From contig CM074129.1 in assembly GCA_037178625.1 (NCBI GenBank), positions 2,542,001-2,606,000 on the forward strand: a stretch of DNA of 64,000 nt. The letters are read 5' to 3'. Under the pieces are notes generated by a model. It searched no databases. It saw only the letters and a program-made list of their open reading frames with translations, and had not been told where the DNA came from. Position numbers and translations under genes: made by a program. Of the stretch, positions 42,401-52,624 are shown in pieces (the stretch's first letter is position 1; every line of letters starts with the position of its first letter). The stretch comes from Skeletonema tropicum. Its lineage: Eukaryota; Bacillariophyta; Thalassiosirophyceae; Thalassiosirales; Thalassiosiraceae.

Positions 42401-43530
42401 TCTGCGAGATGTTGGAGGAGTTTCCCGAGGAGCTAGGGTCGGCTGCGGCGACGTCTGCTTCGGAGAATCTGTTCAAAGTGGATGAAGCCTCGACAGCGCC
42501 CAAACTATCAGTCGAGCGGAGTGCCATCTTCCATCAATTTGTAGCGCAGCTGCTATTCATCTCAAGCAGGTCAAGACGGGACATCCAAACGGCGGTAGCC
42601 TTCCTGACAACGAGGGTGAAGAGTCCTGATGAACATGACTGGGTCAAACTTCGCCGCGTTATGAAATATCTGAAAGGTACGCGCTTTCTGAAGCTCACTC
42701 TCAGTGCTGAGAACTTAAGGGTGTTGAAATGGTATGTGGACTCGTCGTATGCCGTCCACCCTGACTGCAAAGGGCATACTGGGGGTATGTTGACCCTTGG
42801 AAAGGGAGCAGTCACTAGCGGATCTCGCAAGCAGAAGCTGAACGGACGCAGTTCCACAGAGGCGGAGATAATAGGAGTTGACGATTTCATGGGACCATTG
42901 TTATGGACGCTTTACTTTATGCGGGAACAGGGATATGACGCAACAAGCAACATCCTCATGCAAGATAATCAGAGTACTATGAAGCTTCTCATCAATGGTC
43001 AAAAGTCTAGCTCGAAAAGGACAAAACACATCAACGTGCGGTTCTTCTTTGCGAAGGATGTGATTGACAGAGGCGACATGACCGTGGAATACTGTCCTAC
43101 GAAGGAAATGTGGGCCGACGTCTTGACAAAACCGCTACAGGGGGAGCTTTTCCGAGTCATGAGAAGCAACCTGCAGGGCTGTGATGTGAACTACAGTGAT
43201 GTACCAAATGAATCAGATGCAAAGGCCGTGCAAAAGATAGCTCAGAAATTTGCAGGAGTGGCGACGAAGAAGCTATCGGACAAACTTGCTGCGACGGAGG
43301 AGAAACGGGTGAAGTTCAAAGGAGTGGAACTCCAGAACGAAAAGACAATTAAGTCGATCTTACGGAAAGAAAGTTTCCCGAAAGCTCGCAGGAGTGTGTT
43401 GGGAGATGAGGTGTCTGAGAGACGATCCTACTCAGATATAGAAAAGAGAAACGGAACTGGTCTGGCACTCAACGGGCGTACAAAAGCCGACCAAAACAAG
43501 AACAACAACAAACAAACAATGACGAAATAA
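39424..43530 (+). CDS. copia Pol polyprotein lacking Gag and protease
   Basis: An open frame of 1368 codons from the first ATG; the frame is open further upstream (WFNEEG before the Met), so the true N-terminus was deleted. In order: a linker region matching copia ANILSF...YPITYD; integrase with Asp about 163 (DVFYVN), Asp about 221 (LLDMEFE) and Glu about 249 (GVEREIRTIKE); a 250-residue acidic linker with SEDEE-type and TGVQELEAE repeats; reverse transcriptase (AVDIRGTFLHT, EMQKALYGM, catalytic HVDDLK at about 935); RNase H (WYVDSSYA about 1105, SSTEAEIIG about 1144, DNQST, VLTKPL). No internal stop despite the loss of the 5' end. The last 44 codons lie within the 3' LTR. Confidence 0.93.
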   Translation: MANILSFDKLERLYPITYDHVAKVFIVHMRGIDCNEGKIEFHRSKEGFPFVDLRERGDAVMMVNTVRGNIEGFTRSDVLAAERAYKAANRMGAPSDKDFRMMVRTLPNCPITARDVSNAIHIYGPNLAGIRGKTVRKTPERVNTDKIEIPRDFQLLHCNVTIEADVFYVNEIPFLLSMSQKIKFLTLECIPNRSSNTLTVGLNRVVNLYRRAGYSVKIILLDMEFECLEELLDVPINVAAAREHVPGVEREIRTIKERGRALLNTSPFKKFPRRIIIELVYYIVLWLNASPAKSSISNEYSPREIISGQKPDYARDCKLDFFSYAEVHDEPSPTNSMKPRTRPCIALGPTANLQGSYKFLDLATGKKLKKRSWTELPMPDSVITQVEAMAEKEKRDGRWSVTNRHKEEISYYDEDDDQVGVAPIVHPDLAAEIPGVARASPEDEVVPMVVEDRRAAAASVLRHHSLSNRPPHLLGSAYPISDDEHSAHEHADDDDDSTYLTPPDNEEDEDLDSEDAESEDESYAGESSEDEESEGEEYEGEKSEDEESEDEESEDEDSTHDNSDDESEDEEEDINDGESDVESEDDAAFEDADHDETGVQELEAETTGVQELEAEATGVQEEEADTTGLRRSSRRPAPIDRLAEDPKYMRQESLSQAKTSQQLKVEAQRRKERENLALLSFDDVEGTVLMQMSKIDGTINEPDKSNSFSQVVHMCLLQLSLKQGLKTFGERGEHAAMKEVRQLHDFKTFRPVHAKALTHQQRVDALSSLIFLKEKSNGDIKGRACADGRKQRATMTKEESTSPTVKIESVFLTSVIEANENRDVAAVDIRGTFLHTPQDPNDETVHMVLKGELCELMVKAAPELYTEYVIVGKNGTRMLYVEMQKALYGMLKSALLFYLKLLDDLTKAGFKLNPYDPCVANKTVAGKQLTVAWHVDDLKISHENPAVVDRFIKYIDNIYPGVTIQRGKELEYLGMTLDYSVEGEVTFSQVPYICEMLEEFPEELGSAAATSASENLFKVDEASTAPKLSVERSAIFHQFVAQLLFISSRSRRDIQTAVAFLTTRVKSPDEHDWVKLRRVMKYLKGTRFLKLTLSAENLRVLKWYVDSSYAVHPDCKGHTGGMLTLGKGAVTSGSRKQKLNGRSSTEAEIIGVDDFMGPLLWTLYFMREQGYDATSNILMQDNQSTMKLLINGQKSSSKRTKHINVRFFFAKDVIDRGDMTVEYCPTKEMWADVLTKPLQGELFRVMRSNLQGCDVNYSDVPNESDAKAVQKIAQKFAGVATKKLSDKLAATEEKRVKFKGVELQNEKTIKSILRKESFPKARRSVLGDEVSERRSYSDIEKRNGTGLALNGRTKADQNKNNNKQTMTK
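40930..41310 (+). repeat. coding tandem repeats in the copia acidic linker
   Basis: A 15-base repeat based on GAGGATGAGGAATCT (about 40990-41095) encodes an SEDEE run. A 30-base repeat at about 41215-41305, three copies, encodes TGVQELEAET, TGVQELEAEA and TGVQEEEADT. Both lie between integrase and reverse transcriptase. Confidence 0.85.
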
Positions 43531-43644
43531 TTGAGGAGGAATCAATCACCACAATTATTGAGGAATAGTAAGACATAGAAATTGTTAGCTGTTCTTCTTG
43601 CTATTATCTTTGCGAGGACTTATGGTAAAGAGGTTTACTCAACG
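43397..43644 (+). repeat. copia 3' LTR, complete
   Basis: 248 bp from TGTTGGGAG to CTCAACG, bounded on the right by the GCGCT duplication. The ends form a short imperfect inverted repeat (TGTTG/CAACG). The pol frame ends inside it at 43530. Confidence 0.88.
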
Positions 43645-46155
43645 GCGCTATCCGTCTGGGCAGTGCTAATGTGCTCATTTAGCATCGCCACCGGCTGTAA
43701 TGGGCCACTAGAAGCGGCTCATGCGCACATTCACGATGATACATACGACAAGGTAAATTGAGGTGCTACCAGCCAGCCCACACTGGACCTCTCAGATCAG
43801 CAAACGAGGCTGCAGCATCGCTTCTACATGCGCTATCCGTCTGGGCAGTGCTAATGTGCTTATTTAGTATCACCATGGAGTAAAATGGTCCACTAGAAGC
43901 GGCTCATGCGCACATTCACGATGATACATACGACAAGGTAAATTGAGGTGCTGCCGCCAGCCCACACTGGACCTCTCAGATCAGCTACGAGGCTGTAGCA
44001 TCGCTTCTACATGCGCTATCCGTCTGGGCAGTGCTAATGTGCTCATTTAGCATCGCCACCGGCTGTAATGGTCCACTAGAAGCGGCTCATGCGCACATTC
44101 ACGATGATACATACGACAAGGTAAATTGAGGTGCTACCAGCCAGCCCATACTGGACCTCTCAGATCAGCAAACGAGGCTGCAGCATCGCTTCTACATGCG
44201 CTATCCGTCTGGGCAGTGCTAATGTGCTTATTTAGTATCACCATGGAGTAAAATGGTCCACTAGAAGCGGCTCATGCGCACATTCACGATGATACATACG
44301 ACAAGGTAAATTGAGGTGCTACCAGCCAGCCCACACTGGACCTCTCAGATCAGCAAACGAGGCTGCAGCATCGCTTCTACATGCGCTATCCGTCTGGGCA
44401 GTGCTAATGTGCTTATTTAGTATCACCATGGAGTAAAATGGTCCACTAGAAGCGGCTCATGCGCACATTCACGATGATACATACGACAAGGTAAATTGAG
44501 GTGCTGCCGCCAGCCCACACTGGACCTCTCAGATCAGCTACGAGGCTGTAGCATCGCTTCTACATGTGCTATCCGTCTGGGCAGTGCTAATGTGCTCATT
44601 TAGTATCACCATGGAGTAAAATGGTCCATTAGAAGCGGCTCATGCGCACATTCACGATGATACATACGACAAGGTAAATTGAGGTGCTACCAGCCAGCCC
44701 ACACTGGACCTCTCAGATCAGCAAACGAGGCTGCAGCATCGCTTCTACATGTGCTATCCGTCTGGGCAGTACTAATGTGCTCATTTAGTATCACCATGGA
44801 GTAAAATGGTCCACTAGAAGCGGCTCATGCGCACATTCACGATGATACATACGACAAGGTAAATTGAGGTGCATGCCGCCAGCCCACACTGGACCTCTCA
44901 GATCAGCTACGAGGCTGTAGCATCGCTTCTACATGCGCTATCCGTCTGGGCAGTGCTAATGTGCTCATTTAGCATCGCCACCGGCTGTAATGGTCCACTA
45001 GAAGCGGCTCATGCGCACATTCACGATGATACATACGACAAGGTAAATTGAGGTGCTACCAGCCAGCCCACACTGGACCTCTCAGATCAGCAAACGAGGC
45101 TGCAGCATCGCTTCTACATGCGCTATCCGTCTGGGCAGTGCTAATGTGCTCATTTAGTATCACCATGGAGTAAAATGGTCCATTAGAAGCGGCTCATGCG
45201 CACATTCACGATGATACATACGACAAGGTAAATTGAGGTGCTGCCGCCAGCCCACACTGGACCTCTCAGATCAGCTACGAGGCTGTAGCATCGCTTCTAC
45301 ATGCGCTATCCGTCTGGGCAGTGCTAATGTGCTCATTTAGCATCGCCACCGGCTGTAATGGTCCACTAGAAGCGGCTCATGCGCACATTCACGATGATAC
45401 ATACGACAAGGTAAATTGAGGTGCTACCAGCCAGCCCACACTGGACCTCTCAGATCAGCAAACGAGGCTGCAGCATCGCTTCTACATGCGCTATCCGTCT
45501 GGGCAGTGCTAATGTGCTCATTTAGTATCACCATGGAGTAAAATGGTCCATTAGAAGCGGCTCATGCGCACATTCACGATGATACATACGACAAGGTAAA
45601 TTGAGGTGCTGCCGCCAGCCCACACTGGACCTCTCAGATCAGCTACGAGGCTGTAGCATCGCTTCTACATGCGCTATCCGTCTGGGCAGTGCTAATGTGC
45701 TCATTTAGCATCGCCACCGGCTGTAATGGGCCACTAGAAGCGGCTCATGCGCACATTCACGATGATACATACGACAAGGTAAATTGAGGTGCTACCAGCC
45801 AGCCCACACTGGACCTCTCAGATCAGCAAACGAGGCTGCAGCATCGCTTCTACATGCGCTATCCGTCTGGGCAGTGCTAATGTGCTCATTTAGTATCACC
45901 ATGGAGTAAAATGGTCCATTAGAAGCGGCTCATGCGCACATTCACGATGATACATACGACAAGGTAAATTGAGGTGCTGCCGCCAGCCCACACTGGACCT
46001 CTCAGATCAGCTACGAGGCTGTAGCATCGCTTCTACATGCGCTATCCGTCTGGGCAGTGCTAATGTGCTCGATAATGCATAGATGTTGTCGAATGTTGTT
46101 CTGCCTGCAAGCCCACACTGGACCTCTCAGATCAGCTACGAGGCTGCAGCTTCGC
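43645..46155. repeat. satellite array, right part, with 368-bp higher-order unit
   Basis: Monomer starts (GCTATCCG) fall at 43647, 43832, 44015, 44200, 44385, 44568, 44753, 44937, 45122, 45305, 45490, 45673, 45858 and 46041. From 44937 on, spacings alternate 185, 183, 185, 183, 185, 183. The two types differ consistently: type A has TAGCATCGCCACCGGCTG and GCTACCAGCCAG; type B has TAGTATCACCATGGAG and GCTGCCGCC. The last monomer breaks off at about 46070, and a part copy ends at 46155. Confidence 0.95.
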
Positions 46156-46454
46156 TTTGACTTACCTAATCCGTTTTGGTTGCTTTATCATGTTTCGTTT
46201 GTTCCTCTACGAATTGGTTTGGGCCGCTAGAATCGGCCATGCGATACTTCGGACGCGAGATGTATTGTTGCATACGGCAGAAGCACTAGTGATAGAGTCT
46301 TGCTTAAGGCTTGCTGTGAAAATTCAAGCCAAGGACTCAGATATTTTTATGGATGCAGCAAACTCAAAGATGACAATGAATAAGAAGCCTACAATAACCT
46401 TTTGCTAATTTTACTACCTACACTACTCGTCCGCATACAATAGGCAACTCCATT
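46156..46454. other. decayed satellite edge and spacer
   Basis: Fragments such as GGGCCGCTAGAATCGGCCATGCG near 46217 resemble the satellite's GGGCCACTAGAAGCGGCTCATGCG core, so the right edge is a decayed monomer. No gene is seen. Confidence 0.5.
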
Positions 46455-47000
46455 TCAAGAGTCAGTTCTTTTATTTTTCATGATGGCATTTCCTGTTCCT
46501 TTTCCTTTTCTTGGATTCAATTCTGTTTGATCATCTTCATCCTCGTCAGATACGCAATGGTCATGATCTAAATCATCAAGCTCAGATAACATCTCGTGAA
46601 GCAGCAAACTCGGATGTGCTTCCCAAGATAATCTTGTCTTGCGTTGACTGCTTTGCTGCAGAGGACGCGAGTGGTTTCCTCTGCGGCGCTTGGAGACATG
46701 TTCATCTTCATTACCGTGAACTTGACCTTGACCTTGGCCGAGATGAAGATTTCTCAGTCCCACGCTGCTCAGGGCTCGATTGATTGTGGCAAGAGAGTCC
46801 AAGTCGTCATCTTCCTTATCTCTGGCATCATCTTCATCTTCATCGAAAAGCAAGATAGCCTTTATACGGAGAAGATCATTCGAGTAACGAGAGAAGGAGT
46901 CTCGCTGAGTTGCCCCAACAACATTCCTGTGCTTGTCTCCATCATGGTCATGGTCACGTTTGGTAGGGACAGTGGCAGTGAGACCACCTGTTGATGACAT
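46455..47000 (-). CDS. unrecognised acidic/low-complexity protein
   Basis: A 181-residue single frame from a good ATG at 47000. It has acidic blocks (FDEDEDDARDKEDDD, SDEDEDDQTE), a basic patch (KRRRGNH) between them and a Lys/Arg C-terminus (KGKGTGNAIMKNKR). Leu-rich helical segments (DLLRIKAILLF; LLLHEMLSELDDL) are spaced regularly. No domain is recognised. A nuclear role would fit the composition, but nothing proves it. It lies next to the satellite and is transcribed towards it. Confidence 0.5.
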   Translation of the reverse strand: MSSTGGLTATVPTKRDHDHDGDKHRNVVGATQRDSFSRYSNDLLRIKAILLFDEDEDDARDKEDDDLDSLATINRALSSVGLRNLHLGQGQGQVHGNEDEHVSKRRRGNHSRPLQQSSQRKTRLSWEAHPSLLLHEMLSELDDLDHDHCVSDEDEDDQTELNPRKGKGTGNAIMKNKRTDS

Positions 47001-48484
47001 TGTTAAATGATCAGGTTTATGTATTGCGTTTATTTAAGTTTAAGTGAAGTATTTTCACCGGTTCGGTTGAGGCCTTGGAAATACTGCACGAGTATTACCT
47101 ACGAGGGAACATTGACTTCACTTTCACAAGGTGATTCTAAACTCTTAATCTTAACGACAAAATGAACAGCCGGCCCTCCCAGTAAGGAACAAGTAATGCA
47201 CTTAACGACCAAAGAACAGCCGGCCCTCCCAACGAGGAACAAGATGTCTGGTACTGACTCTAGGTATGAGGAACAAGGTGTCTGGTGTTTGATGACTGAT
47301 GACCCGCTTTTGAGTTTCATGCTTCGAATTTTTGGGATTATCCTTCATTCACGTCCACGTCGTCCTTTTCTCCTTTTCGACCTCGCTGGACGCACCAGTG
47401 GTGAGGAGTGGGTTCGAGAAGCATTCGGCTTAGATGATTGATTCTCGTTTACGACTAGAACAGCAAACGCTGCGACAACATCTACTGCATCTACGACCAA
47501 GTCAGTACCGAAGAGGAACAGAAGGATGAAGTCACTTGCCCTTTCTTGTTCACGAACTTGAACACTACCAGCAGCAACACAACTTCTGACGAAGGTACTT
47601 TTTCGAAGACATCTTTGGTCAATCCGTTCGTACTTAAGATATCCCCAAGTTGTTCTTTCGTATCGATCTTTAAAGAACTTAGAGCGAGGCGTATGTTCTG
47701 GAGGAATAGTCTGAGCTACTTCAGATGAGAGCAGCAGCATTATCCTCGTGAACCGAAACCTTCATATTTGTAGTGACAGGGTCCAAGCTGTAGTACTCGG
47801 CAAGATCTTAGCGATGTCCATGATGGGAAACAATTCTCTGCAGCAGGGAGCCAGAGCGGTGACTTCGACGATGTTCGTCAAAATCAATGATATAGGCATG
47901 GAGCAATACTTCTTAAGTAGATATTGTATGGGATTCCCAGTCGAGCGAAGAGGAGTCTGAAGAAGGAGGAATCTGGTTTGGAAGGAGGAGACAAAAAAGT
48001 ATTAGACGCAAAAGCAAGCATTTCCGAGACTGAGACACATCTGATTGAAAGAATTCCTTGCCTCTCTAAGTACCTCTCTTAGGCTCTAGGGAGACGAGAG
48101 ACCGCTCGCTTAAACCCTCTCTCAAAGTGCGCTAAAGCTACATTCGACATTAATGGTTGATTGTGGATCGATTGGCAAGCTCAAATTGGACCTCTCTGAT
48201 CACATATCGACCACACAAGCAGAGCCATTGTGCTTCTTTGTTATCCTCACGAAGTATTGCTAGAAGCGGCTCATGCGCGTATTGACGACGATTGATATGA
48301 CATTATTGACTGTTGAGCCAGAAAGGTCACTTACGAAGTCGTTCTCTGCAATCCGTCTCGAGAGTCAGTGCGTGTGTTTGAGTTGAACGACGAAAGTCTT
48401 TACATAACATGATTGTTAGTTCTGAGTTCAATTACCCGAACCTGAGCGTGATAGGTCTATATCGGTTTTATTTATATATATCTT
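47001..48484. other. gene-poor stretch with small repeats and a stray satellite unit
   Basis: At about 47168-47245 a unit of about 57 bp with ACAGCCGGCCCTCCCA and AGGAACAAG is duplicated. A minus-strand frame at 47345-47740 is open but has no recognisable feature. A decayed satellite monomer lies at 48170-48380 (separate entry). Confidence 0.45.
48170..48380. repeat. isolated decayed satellite monomer
   Basis: Shares in order AAATTGGACCTCTCTGATCA, TAGAAGCGGCTCATGCGC, TATTGACGACGAT and GCAATCCGTCT with the oldest monomers at 37740-38000. It sits 2 kb beyond the main array and has about the right monomer length. Confidence 0.75.
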
Positions 48485-51400
48485 TCACTGCTGTGCATGA
48501 CCTTTGTATTCCGCAGAGAAGGCTCCCTCCCCACCAGTAAGACTTCTGAGACTATTTGCATACCCTAAAATTTCGATCAGTGGCACCTCTGCATGGACCA
48601 TTGATTTTGCATGAGCATTATCATCTCCTGTTGAAACGTCATCTACTGTACCTCTTCTGGTTGTCAAATCTGATAGAACATCACCAACTCTACCCGTTGG
48701 CACTGATACTTCCACAGTCATTTTTGGCTCTAATACAACCAATCTTCCATCATTCCTTAAAGTTTCCAACAGGGTTGCGATAGCATTTGCAGCAGCAGCT
48801 CGCATTGCGCCAGGTAAAGTGTCAGGACTAGTCATCATTTCCGAATCAACGTCTAGAATGTGACAAGTCAAATTGGCAAGAGGATATGGTCCAAGTCGCC
48901 CCCGTTTGAGAGAACCACGTGCGCCAGAGAGAAGTGCTCGAAGAGCCGGAGGATATTTATGCTCTGACTCATCAGAAGAAGCTTGTGGATCCATGTTAAA
49001 GAATTCTCGAGTTTCTGGAGACAGCGTGACCAACGGATCTTCTGGAGGCAAGCAATTGCTTTCACTCATTGGCAGCGGATTTAGACGCAACCGAATCGCA
49101 CCCTGCAACTGCACTCCGCCCACTGTTCGATCGTATTCTACGAACCCATCTGTTTCTACCCCTTCCTCGCCATCAAACAACACTGTCTCCCTGTAAGCGA
49201 CAGCAGGCTTGCCCGTTCGCACTTCCAATCCAAACTCTCTCCGTAACCGATCCAAAACTATCTCCATATGCAATTCACCTAAGCCAGAAATTAATGTATT
49301 TGTTGGGGTTTCTTTCACGACCAAACTCGGATCTTCGACAGCTAGAAGAGCCAATGCCGCAGAGAGGCGAGACTGCTCCGAGGCCGAATTCGCCTCAATA
49401 CGTAATGTAAGTACAGGTTTTGGAGATTGAAGACCAGCTAAGTGGACACCTTCCATATATTGCTTCCAATCGTCATCATTGTTTTTGGCGCTCTTCTTCG
49501 TCTTCTTCCCATTTGCCTGGCCTCCCGGCAAAGCATCCGTACTCGCTGATGTCAAAAGCAGAGTATCACCGGTTACCACCCCTTTCAGGCCTACTAACGC
49601 ACAAACATCTCCAGACATGCACTTTCCTTCAGGTAGGTTGTCAAACTGTCCCCCTGAGAGCTCTAGCATTCCTCCTACGCGCTCGGTAGGGTGCTTCTGT
49701 TTCTTATTTTTCACTGCATCATCATTATTTATTGCAATACCTGAAGGAGAGATGACACGCACGGTATCCCTAGATTTTAAAGTACCAGAGTACACACGCG
49801 CAAAGGCAACTCTACCATCGCCTGATCCACCCCTCCCTTTCATGTGTACAACTTTGAAGACATATGCTAACGTTGATGGATGGAGTGGATGGCCCAACGT
49901 CACTGCACTCTGTTGTTGTTCCTCCCGCTTTTTCTGTTTTTGCTGTCTCGAACGAGTACTATCTGCACACAAACTCAATTGAGGAGGGAGCCGATCTAAA
50001 GGACAAGGAAGAAATTCCGCCACACCATCTAATACAGGTTCTACACCTATACCACGAAGGGCAGCTCCACACATTGTTGGCATGATAGATCTCGAGAGTG
50101 TCATGCGGCGCAAAGATGATTGTATTTGAGATGTAGATATATTGCTAAGAATCGGACAGTCATTTTCATCGTCTTCACACTCCATGGCTTCAAGATACAA
50201 ATCTTCCATTGTTTCATCAACATCAGCTAAACTAGAAATCAAATCTCTCCGCGCATCCCGAGCAGCCTCTACTGGTTGAATGTTTTTATCTTCTAAAGAT
50301 GATAGATTTACCACGGTAGGAATAGCATCCTCAATACTCAAATATTCTGCACCAGGTGGATATATTAATGCTCTCATGTTCACAATATCTATCAGACCAA
50401 TGAACTCTCCATGAGGTGGCGACTGATCTAATGTTCCAGCCACTATATTTGCTCCCAGTGATGTTGTTGTGTCATTCGTTGCACTTGATCCGAGATTCTG
50501 TCCATCTGCTTCTACTCGATACAATGGCAACTGCACTGGTACAGGGTTGCTGCCCTTAAGTTTCTTTACAACTGTTTGAATTGCATGTCGAAAATCTGCT
50601 CCATCGCGATCCATTTTGTTAATGTACATCATCGCAGGCAATGGTTCGTGCTGATGCGATCCATGGGCCGACGACGTCTCAGTAGCAGACTCTGCGCTAC
50701 CGCTGCCAGTTTTTGCTCTGTCTGTATTTCGAATAGCACGCCAAACTGTCTCAGTCTGAGCTTGTACACCAGCAACGGCATCCACAACCAGCACTGCTCC
50801 GTCTAAAACAGTCACAGATCGGGACACCTCCACTGAGAAATCAACGTGTCCCGGCGTATCAATGAGATTGATCTCCACAGATCTCTCCGATACCATATCT
50901 TCCTTATTCCTAGATGGTAATACCCATTCAAATCCGACAGCTGCACTTTGTATCGTCTATAAAAGTAGGTAGAAAGACAAAGTTAGAGAGCCCATCTCGC
51001 ACATTACATGCAGTTATAGGAATGAATATAATGACATATATATATATCAAATGCACTACTTACAATACCACGTTCTCGCTCTGCCGGTAAATAATCAGTA
51101 ACAGTATCACCATCATCGACACTTCCAGCATTGCGAACAATCCCCGACAAGGCAAGCATACGTTCTGTGACAGTTGTTTTACCAGCATCTACGTGAGCAA
51201 ATACCCCAACGTTACGTAATGATCGGAGACGCGGAAAGCAGGGATGGTTTGCAAATTGACTATTGTTGCCGCTAGTTGCAGCATTTTTGTCTTCGTTGTC
51301 ATCACTATCCGAATCAGAGTCTTGCAGTACGGAAGAGAGCCATCGGTTTTGCTGTCGCTGCTGCCGAGAATGTTGTGTTGTTACTAAGTTTTCATGACGA

Positions 51401-51621
51401 TCAAATTTGGGATGTGCAAGATTGCAGATTGCCGCGCCGAACTTTCTACGCTGCTGCAGCAGCAATTTCGTCCTCGCAGCATTGGAGCAGGAAACATATC
51501 TTGTCGCTGCCGTGCGCCGACAGAGGTTTGCTGCGGGCGAGAGCAGCATGGACGACATGGCAAAGGATTCTGAGACAAAATGATGATGCAGATGAGGCGC
51601 AGATTTGAGTGGATGGAGCAA
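48485..51621 (-). CDS. GFM2: mitochondrial elongation factor G2 (ribosome-recycling GTPase)
   Basis: Two exons, 51621-51064 and 50956-48485, with a 107-bp GT-AG intron in phase 0. The splice rebuilds the switch I motif AERERGI-TIQSAA exactly. Product 1009 residues, longer than the usual 780 because of inserts around the NKMD region and domain II. GTPase motifs: AHVDAGKTT at about 144, DTPGHVDF at about 217, NKMD at about 300. [27 protein letters not shown] is closer to mitochondrial EF-G2 than to EF-G1, and EF-G2 works with RRF to recycle mitochondrial ribosomes rather than in translocation. The first 100 residues are Arg/Ser/Ala/Gln-rich, consistent with a mitochondrial presequence. Confidence 0.92.
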
Positions 51622-52624
51622 GAACGAGAGAAGCGGATGAAGGGTGGCGGGGTGGCGATAATAAAGCGAGAAGATCAGGAGAAGTGAGAATCAAAAGATC
51701 GAAGCAAAGAGCAAGCACGCTGATTCACCGCGCTAGTAAATTGCGTTTTTATTTGAGCTCCTATGTACGTGATTTTTTACCTTAACTTAGCTACTGTACA
51801 CTTACACAAGCTACCGTACATCAAAAAACCATCATGACTAGCATGGCATCCGACAGCGTAGACGCCGTCGCCTATATCTCAGCTAATACCAAGTCCCTAA
51901 TTAAGTTTGATAGATTAAATCGCTTCTATTAATATGTAATAACAAGATAATTTGGTCAGAACATTAATAATTACGACGAGAGGCCCTTCGGATAGGGGGT
52001 CAAATGTTGTGACGATGCGTCGAATTTTCACCGCAAGGCAGTGCTTTGAGAGACTTTGGGTGTGGCTGTGCCAATGATACTCGTTCGGTATACTCTAATA
52101 AATATATTGTATCGATTGGCCGAGTATCATCGCTGTAGAAATCCTCGAAAATCCTTTCAAAGGACCGACAGGCAGTTGAAATTCGGCGTCGTCACCGATG
52201 TGTTGAAAATGCGCTCTAGCTCTCTCAATATTGCTCATGATCACGGGTTGCCTGGCATAATTCGCTTCTAATGATATTGAAGAAGCGATTTATGCCAGGC
52301 AACCCGTGATCACAAGCACTTCCTAAGGTACTAAAGTACGCCGAATGATCACCATGGAGGTGGTGTTTTGTGCGGTGGAGTAGGGTGGAGTGCCGGTAAA
52401 ATGGTTGATTTCGTATGTAGGCACGTAGATAAGTCCTAATATCATCTAACTTTACCGTACCACCACTTTCACTCAAAATCGCGCTATGAATCAGCGTGGA
52501 AGAGCGAAGACAAAGACAAAGATCATGGTGCGTTGTTGCCTGTTGTTGCATAAGTAGATACTAGTAGATAGCTGTTCCTTCCATCTCTAGAGTAATCGCA
52601 ATTATTTACATATCAAGTGTCATC
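51622..52624. other. intergenic with a long hairpin
   Basis: No supported gene. It separates two divergently transcribed mitochondrial genes (GFM2 and the CHCH-domain protein) and so holds both promoters. The outstanding structure is the 31-bp inverted repeat at 52239-52311. Confidence 0.5.
52239..52311. repeat. 31-bp near-perfect inverted repeat (hairpin)
   Basis: The left arm 52239-52269 (GATCACGGGTTGCCTGGC...) and right arm 52281-52311 pair at 30 of 31 positions, with an 11-base loop. There is no flanking gene closer than about 300 bp. The structure could be a transcribed small-RNA hairpin, a terminator, a minimal MITE or a fold-back mutation. Confidence 0.9.

Larger units (their letters stand above)
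39226..43644 (+). mobile_element. Ty1/copia LTR retrotransposon, 5'-deleted, inserted in the satellite
   Basis: The element interrupts a satellite monomer and is flanked by GCGCT on both sides (39221-39225 and 43645-43649), a 5-bp target-site duplication. The right LTR is complete (248 bp). The left LTR keeps only its first 171 bp and then joins directly to sequence coding for the region just after the protease. So the rest of the 5' LTR, the primer-binding site, gag and protease are gone, while integrase, RT and RNase H remain. The matched LTR stretches differ at two positions in 171 (39291-39297), so the copy is older than the gypsy element. Confidence 0.93.

Noticed and set aside
39226..43644. 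Tandem head-to-tail copia elements as the source of the 171-bp direct repeat
   Set aside because: The GCGCT duplication and TG start show that the left copy is a truncated 5' LTR of the same element.
38787..45051. 60-residue frames (38787-38969 and 44869-45051) that look like a conserved small protein
   Set aside because: They are the same open frame of the satellite monomer; monomer length is not a multiple of three and most copies lack the ATG.
47345..47740. 131-residue minus-strand frame
   Set aside because: No recognisable domain, no support for splicing and a composition unlike the neighbouring genes; left as intergenic.
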